Assembly: GCA_011524785.1 (NCBI GenBank)
Contig: WTJQ01000550.1
Location: forward strand, 1-9,272
Source of the DNA: Planctomycetota bacterium
GTDB taxonomy: Bacteria; Planctomycetota; UBA1135; GCA-002686595
DNA length: 9,272 bases
Direction: 5' to 3'
In this document: piece by piece, positions 1 through 7,007 of the stretch
Layout: each line of letters starts with the position of its first letter
Numbering within the stretch: the first letter of the stretch is position 1
Notes under the pieces: model-generated
What the model was told of the DNA's origin: nothing
The model's database searches: none
What the model saw: the letters and a program-made list of their open reading frames with translations, nothing else
Position numbers and translations under genes: made by a program

Positions 1-576
1 TTGGTCGAGGTGGTCAGGGCCGAGGTGGCCACGCTCGTCCACGACGAGGTTGAGGCGAAGATGGGCGACGCGGCCGTGGGCAACATCACTGAGAGCGACC
101 TGGAGATGGCTGAGGCCTCCGGCGCGACCCTCGTGGCGTTCCACACCGGGATCCCCGGCAAGATCCGCCAGGACGCCGAGCGCCGGAAGCTGACGATCCG
201 CCGCTACGACGTCATCTACGAGATGCTCGACGAGCTGCGGGACCTCATGGAAGGCACCCTCGCTCCCGCCCTCGAGGAGGAGGTCACCGGCCACGCCGAG
301 GTCAAGGCGCTGTTCAAGTCGTCGAAGGTCGGCGTCATCGCCGGCTGCTCGATCGCGGACGGCACCATCGGGCGCAACAACCGCGTCCGCCTGCTGCGCG
401 ACGGCGCCGTGGTGTTCACGGGGGCGATCGGCTCCCTGCGCCGCGAGAAGGAGGACGTCCGCGAGGTCCGCGAGGGCTTCGAGTGCGGCATCGTGCTCGA
501 CGGCTTCCGCGACCTGAAGGAGGGCGACGTGATCGAGGCCTTCACCGTCAACGAGATCAAGCGAACCCTCGCCTGA
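1..576 (+). CDS. infB: Translation initiation factor IF-2, C-terminal part (5' end outside window)
   Basis: IF-2 is the GTPase that places initiator fMet-tRNA in the ribosomal P site during 30S/70S initiation. Only the last 191 residues are present. The reading frame is open from base 1, so the TTG there is not a real start. The visible part matches the end of IF-2: domain 3 with the diagnostic VGNITESD (about residues 26-33) and RRYDVIYEMLDEL, followed by the C-terminal beta-barrel domains with AEVKALFKSSKVGVIAGC, RVRLLRDGAVV, the FECGI signature (about 160-164) and KEGDVIEAF. The C-terminal barrel is the fMet-tRNA-binding part in this family. The G domain lies upstream of the window. The stop is TGA at 574-576, and rbfA follows after 45 bases, the usual order in bacteria. 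Identification is very secure; only the upstream extent is unknown. Confidence 0.96.
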   Translation: MVEVVRAEVATLVHDEVEAKMGDAAVGNITESDLEMAEASGATLVAFHTGIPGKIRQDAERRKLTIRRYDVIYEMLDELRDLMEGTLAPALEEEVTGHAEVKALFKSSKVGVIAGCSIADGTIGRNNRVRLLRDGAVVFTGAIGSLRREKEDVREVREGFECGIVLDGFRDLKEGDVIEAFTVNEIKRTLA

Positions 577-582
577 CGCCTG

Positions 583-610
583 CCGGCCCCGCACGCGAGA
601 GCGGGGCCGG
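583..610 (+). terminator. Perfect GC hairpin between infB and rbfA, without a T-tract
   Basis: CCGGCCCCGC (583-592) and GCGGGGCCGG (601-610) are exact reverse complements separated by an 8-base loop (ACGCGAGA). The hairpin begins 7 bases after the infB stop and ends 11 bases before the rbfA ATG. What follows is pyrimidine-rich (ACCCCTCCCCC) but contains only one T, so this is not a canonical intrinsic terminator. It could be an intercistronic RNA-stabilising or processing hairpin, a weak or Rho-assisted attenuator, or a structure that affects rbfA translation. The inverted repeat is seen directly; the function is inferred. Confidence 0.45.
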
Positions 611-621
611 ACCCCTCCCCC

Positions 622-1104
622 ATGGCGAACCCCAAGACGATCGCCAAGCTCGAGGCGGCCATCCGCCGACGGATCGCCTACTGCCTGCAGTTCGAGGTCT
701 CGGACCCGCGCTCCGGCTTCGTCACGATCACCGGCGTCGAGCTGTCCTCGGACCTCTCGGTGGCGAAGGTGCGCTGGAGCGTGCTCGAGCCCGACCGCGA
801 GCGCGCGCGGAGCGAGCACATGCTCGAGAGCGCGCGCGGCTTCGTGCAGCGCCAGATGAGCCGGGTGATCAACCTGCGGAGGCTGCCGCGCATCCAGTGG
901 GTCTACGACGACTCCATGGCCGAGGCGGCGCGCCTCGACCAGCTGATCCGCGACGCCCAGGCCCAGGACGCCCGCATCCGAGGGGACGCCGAACAGCCGG
1001 CCTCCTCGGAGCCTGGCGAGGCGACGGATGAGCCGGAGGCCGGGCAGGACGGGCTCGCAGGACCCATGGGCGCGGGCCCCGACGGGGAAGCCCCGCGGGG
1101 CTGA
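622..1104 (+). CDS. rbfA: Ribosome-binding factor A
   Basis: RbfA is a small KH-fold protein that binds the immature 30S subunit and supports late 16S rRNA 5'-end processing, including cold adaptation. The 160-residue product has the family layout: an N-terminal helix (AKLEAAIRRRIAYCLQFE), the DPRSGFVTITGVELSSDLS segment (about residues 28-46), AKVRWSVL, a second long helix (about 65-82) and LRRLPRIQWVYDDS (about 85-98) before the final helix. The core ends near residue 117. The remaining roughly 40 residues are a Gly/Glu/Pro/Ala-rich tail, probably disordered, which makes the protein somewhat longer than a typical RbfA of about 120-135 residues. The ATG at 622 is preceded by ACCCCTCCCCC, which cannot act as a Shine-Dalgarno. 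The gene lies directly downstream of infB, as is common. The next gene starts 10 bases after the stop, so co-transcription is likely. Confidence 0.94.
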   Translation: MANPKTIAKLEAAIRRRIAYCLQFEVSDPRSGFVTITGVELSSDLSVAKVRWSVLEPDRERARSEHMLESARGFVQRQMSRVINLRRLPRIQWVYDDSMAEAARLDQLIRDAQAQDARIRGDAEQPASSEPGEATDEPEAGQDGLAGPMGAGPDGEAPRG

Positions 1105-1114
1105 GCGGCGCACC

Positions 1115-4100
1115 ATGACCGGCGTCCCCCTCACTCCCGTGGGCGCCCTGGGAGAGGGCGCGGCTGGCCGCGTCGTGCGAGCGCGACTCGACGGCCCCTG
1201 GGGCAGCCTCCCCGCCGGCACGGAGCTGGCCCTCAAGCGGCCTCTGTCCCCCGCTGGCGCGGCACGCCTGGAGGTCGAGGCGCGCGCGCTCCGCAGCCTC
1301 GCCGGGCCGGGCGTGCAGGCCCTGGTCGAGGCCGGGGAGGACGCCGAGGGCCCCTACCTCGTGAGCGAACTGGTCCCGGGGGCGCTCCTGTCGGAGCGCG
1401 TCCTCGAGGGGCCGCTCGAGGACCTGGAGGTGCGGCGGATCGGAGCCACCCTGGCCGCCACCCTCGACCGCATCCATCGCACGACGTGGCTGCACGGTGA
1501 CCTGGCGCCGGGCAACGTGCGGCTCGATGGGACCGGGCGCCCGATCCTGCTCGACTTCGGCCAGGCCGGCCCGATCGACGAGCGGCCGGTCGGCCGCGGC
1601 ACCCCTGCGTACCTGTCCCCCGAGGAGGCCGGGGGCGCTGGGAAGACGCCTGCCGCAGAGGCGTGGTCCCTCGGGATCCTCCTCTGGGAGCTCGCCGCCG
1701 GCAGCCACCCGCTGGCCCCTGATGGGCGGGCGCAGGGAGTGCCGGAGGGCGCGGCCCTTGCCGGGGTCGCGACACCACCCAGCATCCGCAATCCCCGCGT
1801 CTCCCCGCTGCTCGACCACTGGATCGGTGAGCTGCTGCAGGAGGACCCGCACGACCGGCCGCCCCTCGCGGCCGTCGCCGAGGCGCTCGCGACGGCCGGG
1901 GAGGACGGCTCGCTGGCGAGTCACGACGATCCCTGGGCCGCGCGCAACAGCCTCCCCCTCGCGGGCCGCGAGTCCGCTCTCGCGGCTCTCGCGGATGCCT
2001 GGCAGCAGGCGGCAGAGGGCTCCGGCCGCACGGTCTGGCTCGTCGCGGAGCGAGGCCTGGGCAAGACGCGCCTCGTGGACGAGGCCGCACGCCGCCTGCG
2101 TCGGACCGCGTCGTCCCCGCTGGCCCCGACGTACCTGCGGGTGCGCTGCCCCCCCGCGCTCGAGGGGCGCCCCACGCACCCGATCCGCTCGCTCCTGCGC
2201 CGATGGCTGCGGCTGGAGCGCCACGCCCCCGTCGGCCCGCGTGAGCGGGCCCTGCTCGCAGGCTTCCTCGAGCCTCAGCGCGTCGAAGCCGTCGCGGCCC
2301 TGCTGGCGCCGGTCGCGGGACCGGAGCCCGTCCACGAGGCGGCCCTTCTGGCGGACGTGCTTGCCGAGCTGGCTCGGACGGAGCCACTGCTCGTCTTCGT
2401 CGACGAGCTGCAGCGCGCGGGCGAGGCGACGATCGCCGTGCTGCGGCGGCTCGTCGAGCAGCTGGAGGGGCTCCCACTGCTCCTCGTGCTGGGCGTGCGC
2501 GAGCATGAGCTGCTCGACGGGAGCCCCGCTCGCACCCTGCTCGACCACGCGCGACAGGAGACGTGGATCGCGGAGCGCACCGAGAGGCTCGAGCTCGACC
2601 TCCTCGACGAGGGCGATCTCCTGGAGCTCGTCGGGCAGGTCTTCGTCGGGCAGGCCTCGCCCCTGCGGCTGGCTCGGGTCCTCCTCGAGCGGACCGAGGG
2701 GAAGCCGTCGCGTCTGGATGCGCTCGTGCATGAGGCCCTCGACCGCGGCCTCCTGCGGGTCCATCCCGAGGGAGGCCTCGAGCTGGTGGGCGCCGCGGAG
2801 TCCCTGCCTCGCATCGAGGACAGTCGCCTGGCGCTGGAGTCCCGGCTCGAAACGCTGGATGGGACCGACCGCGAGTGGCTCGAGCTCGCGGCGGTGGATG
2901 GAACCGCCGTTCGAGCCGGGCGCCTCGCGCGCATGGGCGGGGGCGAGGAGGCGCGCGCTCCGCTCGCGGACTCTCTCGCGCGGCTCGTGGCCACGGGCTG
3001 GCTCGTCCAGGGCGCCGAGGGGCTGACCTTCCCGAGCAACACCACCCGCGAGGTGGTCCTGCGCAGCCTCGACCCCGGCCGACGGCAGGCCCTGCACGGA
3101 CGCATCGCCGACGCCCTGGCCTCCGGCGCCGGCGCTGGACGCTCGTTCGAGCGCGCGCACCACCTGCACGCTGCAGGGAGGGGGCCCGAGCTCGTCGAGG
3201 TCGCGCTCGAGCTCCTGCCCGCGGCGCGTGCCCTCGGACACCCCCGCCGGGTCCTGGCCCTCACCGAGTGGGCCCTCGCGGCCGATGCCGAGCACTCGGC
3301 GGAGGCTCTGCTCGAGCTGCACGCGGCCGCTGCGGACGCTGCCGGAACGCTCGGGCTGCGCAGCACGGAGCGCCTGCACCTCGACCGCCTGGTCGACCTG
3401 GACCTGAGCCCGGAGGAGGCTCCGTGCAGCGTGGCTCGCGTCTACCTGCTCCATGGGCACGCGGCGGCGGACGCGGGGCGTGCCGGGCTCGCCCGCGGCT
3501 ACCTGCGCAACGCCGCCATGCTCGCGCGCAAGGGCGGTGCGGCTGACCTGGGCTCGCAGGCCCTGCGCCGCCTGGCCGAGGTCGAGCTCGCCGCTGGTGA
3601 GATCGGCGGCGCACGTGAGACCGCCCGGCGTGCCCGCGCGCGCGCAGAGGACTCCCTCACCGGTCTGCATGCACACCTCGTGACCGGCGTGGCCGCGCTG
3701 CTCGAGGATCGGCCCCAGCGAGCACGGGCCCACGCGCTGGCCGTGGCCCTCCGCTGCCGGCGGAGCGATCCGGGCGTGCACAGGTCCGAGGTCCAGGCCG
3801 GAGCGTTCCTCCTGGCCGCGCGCGCGTGGTCCAACCTCGCGCGCCCCCAGCGAGCGCTCGCCTTCCTGGAGCGCGCGCGGCGTCAAGCCGACGCCGCGGG
3901 GCAGCGCTCGCTCGAGGCCGAGGCGCTCGCGCGGACCGGCAGGGTGCTGATCGATCTCGGTCGCGAGCGAGAGGCCGAGGCCGTCCTGCGCGAGGCGCAC
4001 CTGGTGACCCAGGAGATCGGCATCGGCGCGGGTGAGGTCCTGGCTCGGCTCTTCCTCGGGACCCTCCTCGCGGAGCAGGGGAGTCCGGAGGGGCCCGGCC

Positions 4101-4516
4101 TCGTCGGACGCTCCCTCGAGCGGGCGACCCAGCTGGCGCTCCCTCGACTCGAGGCCATGGCCCGGGCGCTCCAGGCACGGGTCGACCTCGCCGCCGGCGC
4201 GCTCGACCACGCCGATCAGCAGAGCGCACAGGCCGTGGAGCGGCTGCGACGCACCGGCGCCGAGACGGCCGACCGCGTCGTGGTGTCCGGCACGCGCGCC
4301 CTGATCCTCGCCTCGCTCGGCCGCAGCGAGGAGGCGCGGCGGGCCCGGAGGCACGCAGAGCGGGCGGTCCGGCGCGCGGTGTCCAGGGTCCGCGGCAGGG
4401 ACGCGGAGGGCCTCGAGCAGGCCCTGCAGCGCCTCGCGGCCTCCGCCCTCGACCCCGAGGGGCCTCTCTACCCCCGGGTCCCCCGCAGGGGGGGATCCGC
4501 GTCCCAGCCCTCCTGA
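1115..4516 (+). CDS. Ser/Thr protein kinase fused to STAND/AAA-type ATPase and TPR-like repeats
   Basis: This 1133-residue soluble signalling protein has no signal peptide or membrane helix. The N-terminal kinase domain (about residues 5-265) shows the Gly-rich loop GEGAAGRV (13-20), the ATP-contacting Lys in ALKRP (K41), the alphaC Glu in LEVEARAL (53 or 55), a catalytic loop HGDLAPGN (127-134; D129), DFG (147-149) and the activation-segment end GTPAYLSPEE (162-171). The kinase should be active, although HRD is replaced by HGD. Next is a P-loop ATPase (about 285-540): Walker A AERGLGKT (311-318) lacks the usual first Gly, and Walker B is LLVFVDEL (425-432). A probable winged-helix or linker region follows, then Ala/Leu/Arg-rich helical repeats resembling TPRs (about 725-1110). 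This resembles bacterial PknK-like and kinase-AAA-TPR proteins, in which the ATPase and repeats are thought to regulate or scaffold the kinase. An in-frame ATG at 1028 lies inside rbfA and would add a poorly ordered Arg-rich leader, so the ATG at 1115 is preferred. The substrate is unknown. Confidence 0.9.
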   Translation: MTGVPLTPVGALGEGAAGRVVRARLDGPWGSLPAGTELALKRPLSPAGAARLEVEARALRSLAGPGVQALVEAGEDAEGPYLVSELVPGALLSERVLEGPLEDLEVRRIGATLAATLDRIHRTTWLHGDLAPGNVRLDGTGRPILLDFGQAGPIDERPVGRGTPAYLSPEEAGGAGKTPAAEAWSLGILLWELAAGSHPLAPDGRAQGVPEGAALAGVATPPSIRNPRVSPLLDHWIGELLQEDPHDRPPLAAVAEALATAGEDGSLASHDDPWAARNSLPLAGRESALAALADAWQQAAEGSGRTVWLVAERGLGKTRLVDEAARRLRRTASSPLAPTYLRVRCPPALEGRPTHPIRSLLRRWLRLERHAPVGPRERALLAGFLEPQRVEAVAALLAPVAGPEPVHEAALLADVLAELARTEPLLVFVDELQRAGEATIAVLRRLVEQLEGLPLLLVLGVREHELLDGSPARTLLDHARQETWIAERTERLELDLLDEGDLLELVGQVFVGQASPLRLARVLLERTEGKPSRLDALVHEALDRGLLRVHPEGGLELVGAAESLPRIEDSRLALESRLETLDGTDREWLELAAVDGTAVRAGRLARMGGGEEARAPLADSLARLVATGWLVQGAEGLTFPSNTTREVVLRSLDPGRRQALHGRIADALASGAGAGRSFERAHHLHAAGRGPELVEVALELLPAARALGHPRRVLALTEWALAADAEHSAEALLELHAAAADAAGTLGLRSTERLHLDRLVDLDLSPEEAPCSVARVYLLHGHAAADAGRAGLARGYLRNAAMLARKGGAADLGSQALRRLAEVELAAGEIGGARETARRARARAEDSLTGLHAHLVTGVAALLEDRPQRARAHALAVALRCRRSDPGVHRSEVQAGAFLLAARAWSNLARPQRALAFLERARRQADAAGQRSLEAEALARTGRVLIDLGREREAEAVLREAHLVTQEIGIGAGEVLARLFLGTLLAEQGSPEGPGLVGRSLERATQLALPRLEAMARALQARVDLAAGALDHADQQSAQAVERLRRTGAETADRVVVSGTRALILASLGRSEEARRARRHAERAVRRAVSRVRGRDAEGLEQALQRLAASALDPEGPLYPRVPRRGGSASQPS

Positions 4517-4521
4517 GTCCT

Positions 4522-4538
4522 GCTGGGGGTGCCCCGGC
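4522..4538 (+). terminator. Short GC hairpin after the kinase gene
   Basis: GCTGGGG (4522-4528) can pair with CCCCGGC (4532-4538) through one T-G wobble, leaving a 3-base loop. It starts 6 bases after the kinase stop and lies upstream of the apbE promoter, where a terminator would be expected. No T-run follows, so it is at best a weak or Rho-assisted terminator. The pairing is visible; the role is inference. Confidence 0.3.
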
Positions 4539-4572
4539 GAGGTTCAGCGCGAGATCGGGAGGGATCCAGGGG

Positions 4573-4601
4573 TTGTAATTGAGATTGCGTCTCAATATCA
4601 T
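4573..4601 (+). promoter_or_regulatory. Sigma-70-like promoter of the apbE-porin-FMN-cytochrome operon
   Basis: TTGTAA (4573-4578, 4 of 6 matches to TTGACA) and TATCAT (4596-4601, 5 of 6 matches to TATAAT) are separated by exactly 17 bp. They lie in an AT-rich patch that stands out from the very GC-rich surroundings in the 193-base gap between the kinase stop and the apbE ATG. Transcription would start near 4608, leaving a leader of about 100 bases. No riboswitch-like fold, SD sequence or other conserved element was recognised in the rest of this gap. The promoter overlaps a palindrome, so regulation by repressor occlusion is likely. Confidence 0.65.
4578..4596. promoter_or_regulatory. Palindromic operator resembling a Fur-family box
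   Basis: ATTGAGA (4578-4584) and TCTCAAT (4590-4596) are perfect reverse complements around TTGCG, making a 19-bp dyad. The element fills the -35/-10 spacer and touches both hexamers, so a bound dimer would block RNA polymerase. Its length and outer half-sites (TTGAGA...TCTCAA) resemble Fur boxes of many Gram-negative bacteria. The inner bases differ from the classical GATAATGATAATCATTATC. A Zur, PerR or unrelated dimeric regulator therefore remains possible. The downstream redox genes make an iron-responsive Fur the preferred, but inferred, assignment. Confidence 0.55.
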
Positions 4602-4709
4602 CTCTCGACGATCTCGGGCCTCCAACTCCTCCGACGACCCCGTTCTGGCGTGGGAGACCCCGCGAGGACTGGACCTGCCCAGGAACGCGCCTCTCACCGC
4701 ACCGCAGCC

Positions 4710-5750
4710 ATGCTCCCCCTGCTCCTCGCCCTCGTGCCGCAGCACGCTGTGAGCCCCTCCTCCGAGGGCGCGCACAGGGCTGCCCAGGAGCCGGCGCGCA
4801 TCGAGCGCCTGCTCGGGGCCATGGGAACGGGCCTGCGAATCGAGGTCGAGGCAGCGCGCCGGTCCGAGGCCCTGCGCGCCAGCGAGGCCGCGGCCCGCGA
4901 GGTCGAGGCCACGGAGCAGCGGCTCTCCACCTGGCGGCCCACGAGCGAGCTGTCACGGCTGCAGGCCGCGGGAGGCGACTGGGTCGAGCTGTCCGCCCCC
5001 ACCGCGCACGACCTCGGCGCCGCCCTGCGCTGGAGCGCGGCCACCGCGGGCCGCTTCGACCCCTGCCTCGGCGCGCTGATCCAAGCCTGGGAGCTGCGAG
5101 GCGGCGGCGCGGTGCCGTCCGCCTCGACCCTCGCCGCTGCGCGCGAGGCCTCGGGCGCCCGCCACCTCCTGCTCGAGGGAACCCGTGCGCGCCTCGCAGG
5201 CGGTGCCTCCCTGGACGCCGGTGCCTTCGGCAAGGGAGCCGCCCTCGATCGGGCCCTTCGAGCGAGCACGGAGGCCGGCGCGCTCCGCACCCACCTCGAC
5301 CTCGGCGGTCAGCACGCCTTCGCTGGCCCTGGCACGTGGACGATCACCCTCGCCCACCCCCAGGACCGACAGAGGGCGGTCCTCCGCCTGACCGTGCCCG
5401 CTGGATCGGTGGCGACCTCGGGCAACTCCGAGCGACGCTGGTCCGCCGCCGGACGCGCGTTCGGACACCTGCTCGATCCGGCCTCGGGAGCCCCGGTCGA
5501 CCCCGACCTCCATCCGTGGACGACCACGGTCATCGCCCCGGTGGCCCTCGCCGCCGACGCCCTGGCGACCGCCGCGTTCCTGGCCCCGCGCGAGCTCGGC
5601 TCCTCTCTCGAGGACGCCGAGGCCGCTCTGATCCTCCTCCGCGTGGAGGACGAGCGCCTCGTCGCCGAGCTCTCGCCGAAGTTCCCGCACGCGCTCGAGC
5701 CGCTCCACCCCGGTCTCGAGCTCCGTCCCGACGCCCTCGAGCGTCCCTGA
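4710..5750 (+). CDS. apbE: FAD:protein FMN transferase (ApbE), exported
   Basis: ApbE cleaves FAD and attaches FMN through a phosphoester bond to a Thr or Ser in target flavoproteins outside the cytoplasm; it needs Mg2+. Family landmarks in this 346-residue protein are MGTG (38-41), the LSTWRPTSELSRL segment, GRFDP...LIQAWELRG, SLDAGAFGKGAALDR, LDLGGQ, TSG (236-238), HLLDP (253-257) and ADALATA with D283 and T287, which correspond to metal-binding residues of the family. The GG is followed by Gln where Asp is usual, a mild oddity. The ATG at 4710 gives a short hydrophobic leader (MLPLLLALVPQ), consistent with export. There is no obvious lipobox Cys. An in-frame GTG at 4650 would put 20 polar residues ahead of it and is disfavoured. 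No Shine-Dalgarno is visible. It is the first gene of the operon, and its likely substrate is the FMN-binding protein two genes downstream. Confidence 0.94.
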   Translation: MLPLLLALVPQHAVSPSSEGAHRAAQEPARIERLLGAMGTGLRIEVEAARRSEALRASEAAAREVEATEQRLSTWRPTSELSRLQAAGGDWVELSAPTAHDLGAALRWSAATAGRFDPCLGALIQAWELRGGGAVPSASTLAAAREASGARHLLLEGTRARLAGGASLDAGAFGKGAALDRALRASTEAGALRTHLDLGGQHAFAGPGTWTITLAHPQDRQRAVLRLTVPAGSVATSGNSERRWSAAGRAFGHLLDPASGAPVDPDLHPWTTTVIAPVALAADALATAAFLAPRELGSSLEDAEAALILLRVEDERLVAELSPKFPHALEPLHPGLELRPDALERP

Positions 5751-5771
5751 TCTCGATCCCGAGCCGCTCCC

Positions 5772-7007
5772 ATGCTCACCGCCCTCCTGCTCCCCCTGGC
5801 GCTCACGCCGGCAGCTCCTCAGGACACCCCTGCACAGGACAGCGACCTGGAGGCCCGGGTCGAGGCCCTCGAGGCCGAGCGCGAGGCGTTCGCCCGGCAG
5901 GTCGAGATCCTCGCCATGGAGCTGGAGCGGCAGGACCTCGGCACCGTCGCCTACGGGGACCTCCAGGCCGTGTCGGGCCTCGGCCCGGCAGCCTCGCGGA
6001 TCTACGCCACGGAGTCCGGAGCGAGCATCGGCGGCTACGGCGAGCTGCTCTACGGCTTCGACCCCGATGGCAGCGACGAGTTCGATGCGCTCCGCGGCGT
6101 GATCTACCTGGGGTACCGCTTCAACGACCAGTGGCTGGTCAACACCGAGTTCGAGTTCGAGCACGGCACGCAGTCGTTCCTCGAGTACTCCTGGGTCGAC
6201 TACCTCGCCACCGACGAGTTCGCCCTGCGCGGCGGCCTGCTGCTCAGCCCCCTCGGCTTCGTGAACGAGAGCCACGAGCCGACCACCTACCTGCCGGTGG
6301 GCCGCTCCCAGACGGAGACCCGCATCATCCCCACCACGATGCGCGAGATGGGCGTCGGCGCCTGGGGTCAGACCGGTGACCTGGAGTGGCGGGCCTACGT
6401 GATGAACAGCCTGAACGGGTCGGCGTTCGACTCGGGTGGCCTGCGCGGCGGCCGCACCAAGGGCGACCGGGCCGATGCGGAGGACCTCTCGGTGACGGCC
6501 CGCATGGACTGGCGTGCAACCCCTGGCCTGACCCTCGGGGGCGGCTTCCACGTGGGCGACTCCGCGGGATCCAACGCCGATGCGCTCGGAACCGATCTCG
6601 GGACGAGCCTCGTCGAGCTGCACGCCTCCTGGCAGTGGGGTGCCTGGGACGCCCGCGCCCTCGCGGCCCGTGCCGACCTGGACGGGGCGGCCGCCTTCAA
6701 CGACAGCCAGCTCGGGAACGGCGCCAACCTCGCAGAGCGCCTCGAGGGAGCCTACGTCGAGGTGGGCTACGACCTCCTGGCCGGCCGCGAGGACGCCGCG
6801 AGGCTCCTCCCCTACGTGAGGCTCGAGACGATCGACACCCAGGCGAGCCTGCCCGGCAACGCCATCGAGCTCGACGAGGCGGCCGACCGCTACTTCACCG
6901 TGGGCCTCAACTACCAGCCGACGCCTGGAGTGGTCGTGAAGATCGACCATGAGACCAGCGACGACGGCAACGACCGGATCGGCTTCTTCATCGGGTACGC
7001 GTTCTGA
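5772..7007 (+). CDS. Outer-membrane beta-barrel porin-like protein
   Basis: This 411-residue protein is built like a secreted porin. It has a signal peptide (MLTALLLPLALTPAAP), a short coiled coil of Leu/Val/Glu heptads (about residues 25-54), then a beta-barrel from about residue 80 that opens with IGGYGELLYGF. Alternating polar and aromatic strands follow (for example LVNTEFEFEHGTQSFLEYSW), and it ends in FFIGYAF with the C-terminal Phe recognised by the BAM machinery. A conserved-looking block has GLLLSPLGFVNESHEP (155-170) and RIIPTTMREMGVG (184-196). From memory, it resembles uncharacterised porins of the phosphate-selective porin O/P type. The substrate is unknown; in this operon it may admit a ferric compound or other electron acceptor. 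The coiled coil could contact peptidoglycan or trimerise the protein. It begins 21 bases after apbE and its stop overlaps the next ATG (TGATG), which suggests translational coupling. Confidence 0.85.
   Translation: MLTALLLPLALTPAAPQDTPAQDSDLEARVEALEAEREAFARQVEILAMELERQDLGTVAYGDLQAVSGLGPAASRIYATESGASIGGYGELLYGFDPDGSDEFDALRGVIYLGYRFNDQWLVNTEFEFEHGTQSFLEYSWVDYLATDEFALRGGLLLSPLGFVNESHEPTTYLPVGRSQTETRIIPTTMREMGVGAWGQTGDLEWRAYVMNSLNGSAFDSGGLRGGRTKGDRADAEDLSVTARMDWRATPGLTLGGGFHVGDSAGSNADALGTDLGTSLVELHASWQWGAWDARALAARADLDGAAAFNDSQLGNGANLAERLEGAYVEVGYDLLAGREDAARLLPYVRLETIDTQASLPGNAIELDEAADRYFTVGLNYQPTPGVVVKIDHETSDDGNDRIGFFIGYAF

Noticed and set aside
1028..1114. An upstream ATG for the kinase gene, inside rbfA
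   Set aside because: The added 29 residues are Arg/Gly/Pro-rich and encoded by the rbfA tail in another frame. The kinase fold starts cleanly a few residues after the ATG at 1115.
869..4354. A 1161-codon open frame on the minus strand opposite the kinase gene
   Set aside because: Its translation is Arg/Gly/Gln/Leu-rich without any domain. The plus strand has clear kinase and ATPase motifs over the same bases. Long antisense frames are expected where third codon positions are almost always G or C.
4471..4497. CCCCC/GGGGG runs that could form a terminator stem
   Set aside because: They lie inside the last codons of the kinase gene, have a very short loop and are not followed by a T-run. The hairpin after the stop is a slightly better candidate.
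4650..4709. A GTG start for apbE at 4650
   Set aside because: It would place 20 polar residues before the hydrophobic export leader. The ATG at 4710 gives a normal signal peptide.
4953..6950. A 665-codon minus-strand frame opposite apbE and the porin
   Set aside because: It gives a low-complexity Gly/Glu/Arg/Val translation with no signal peptide or motif, and it spans two well-supported plus-strand genes and their gap.
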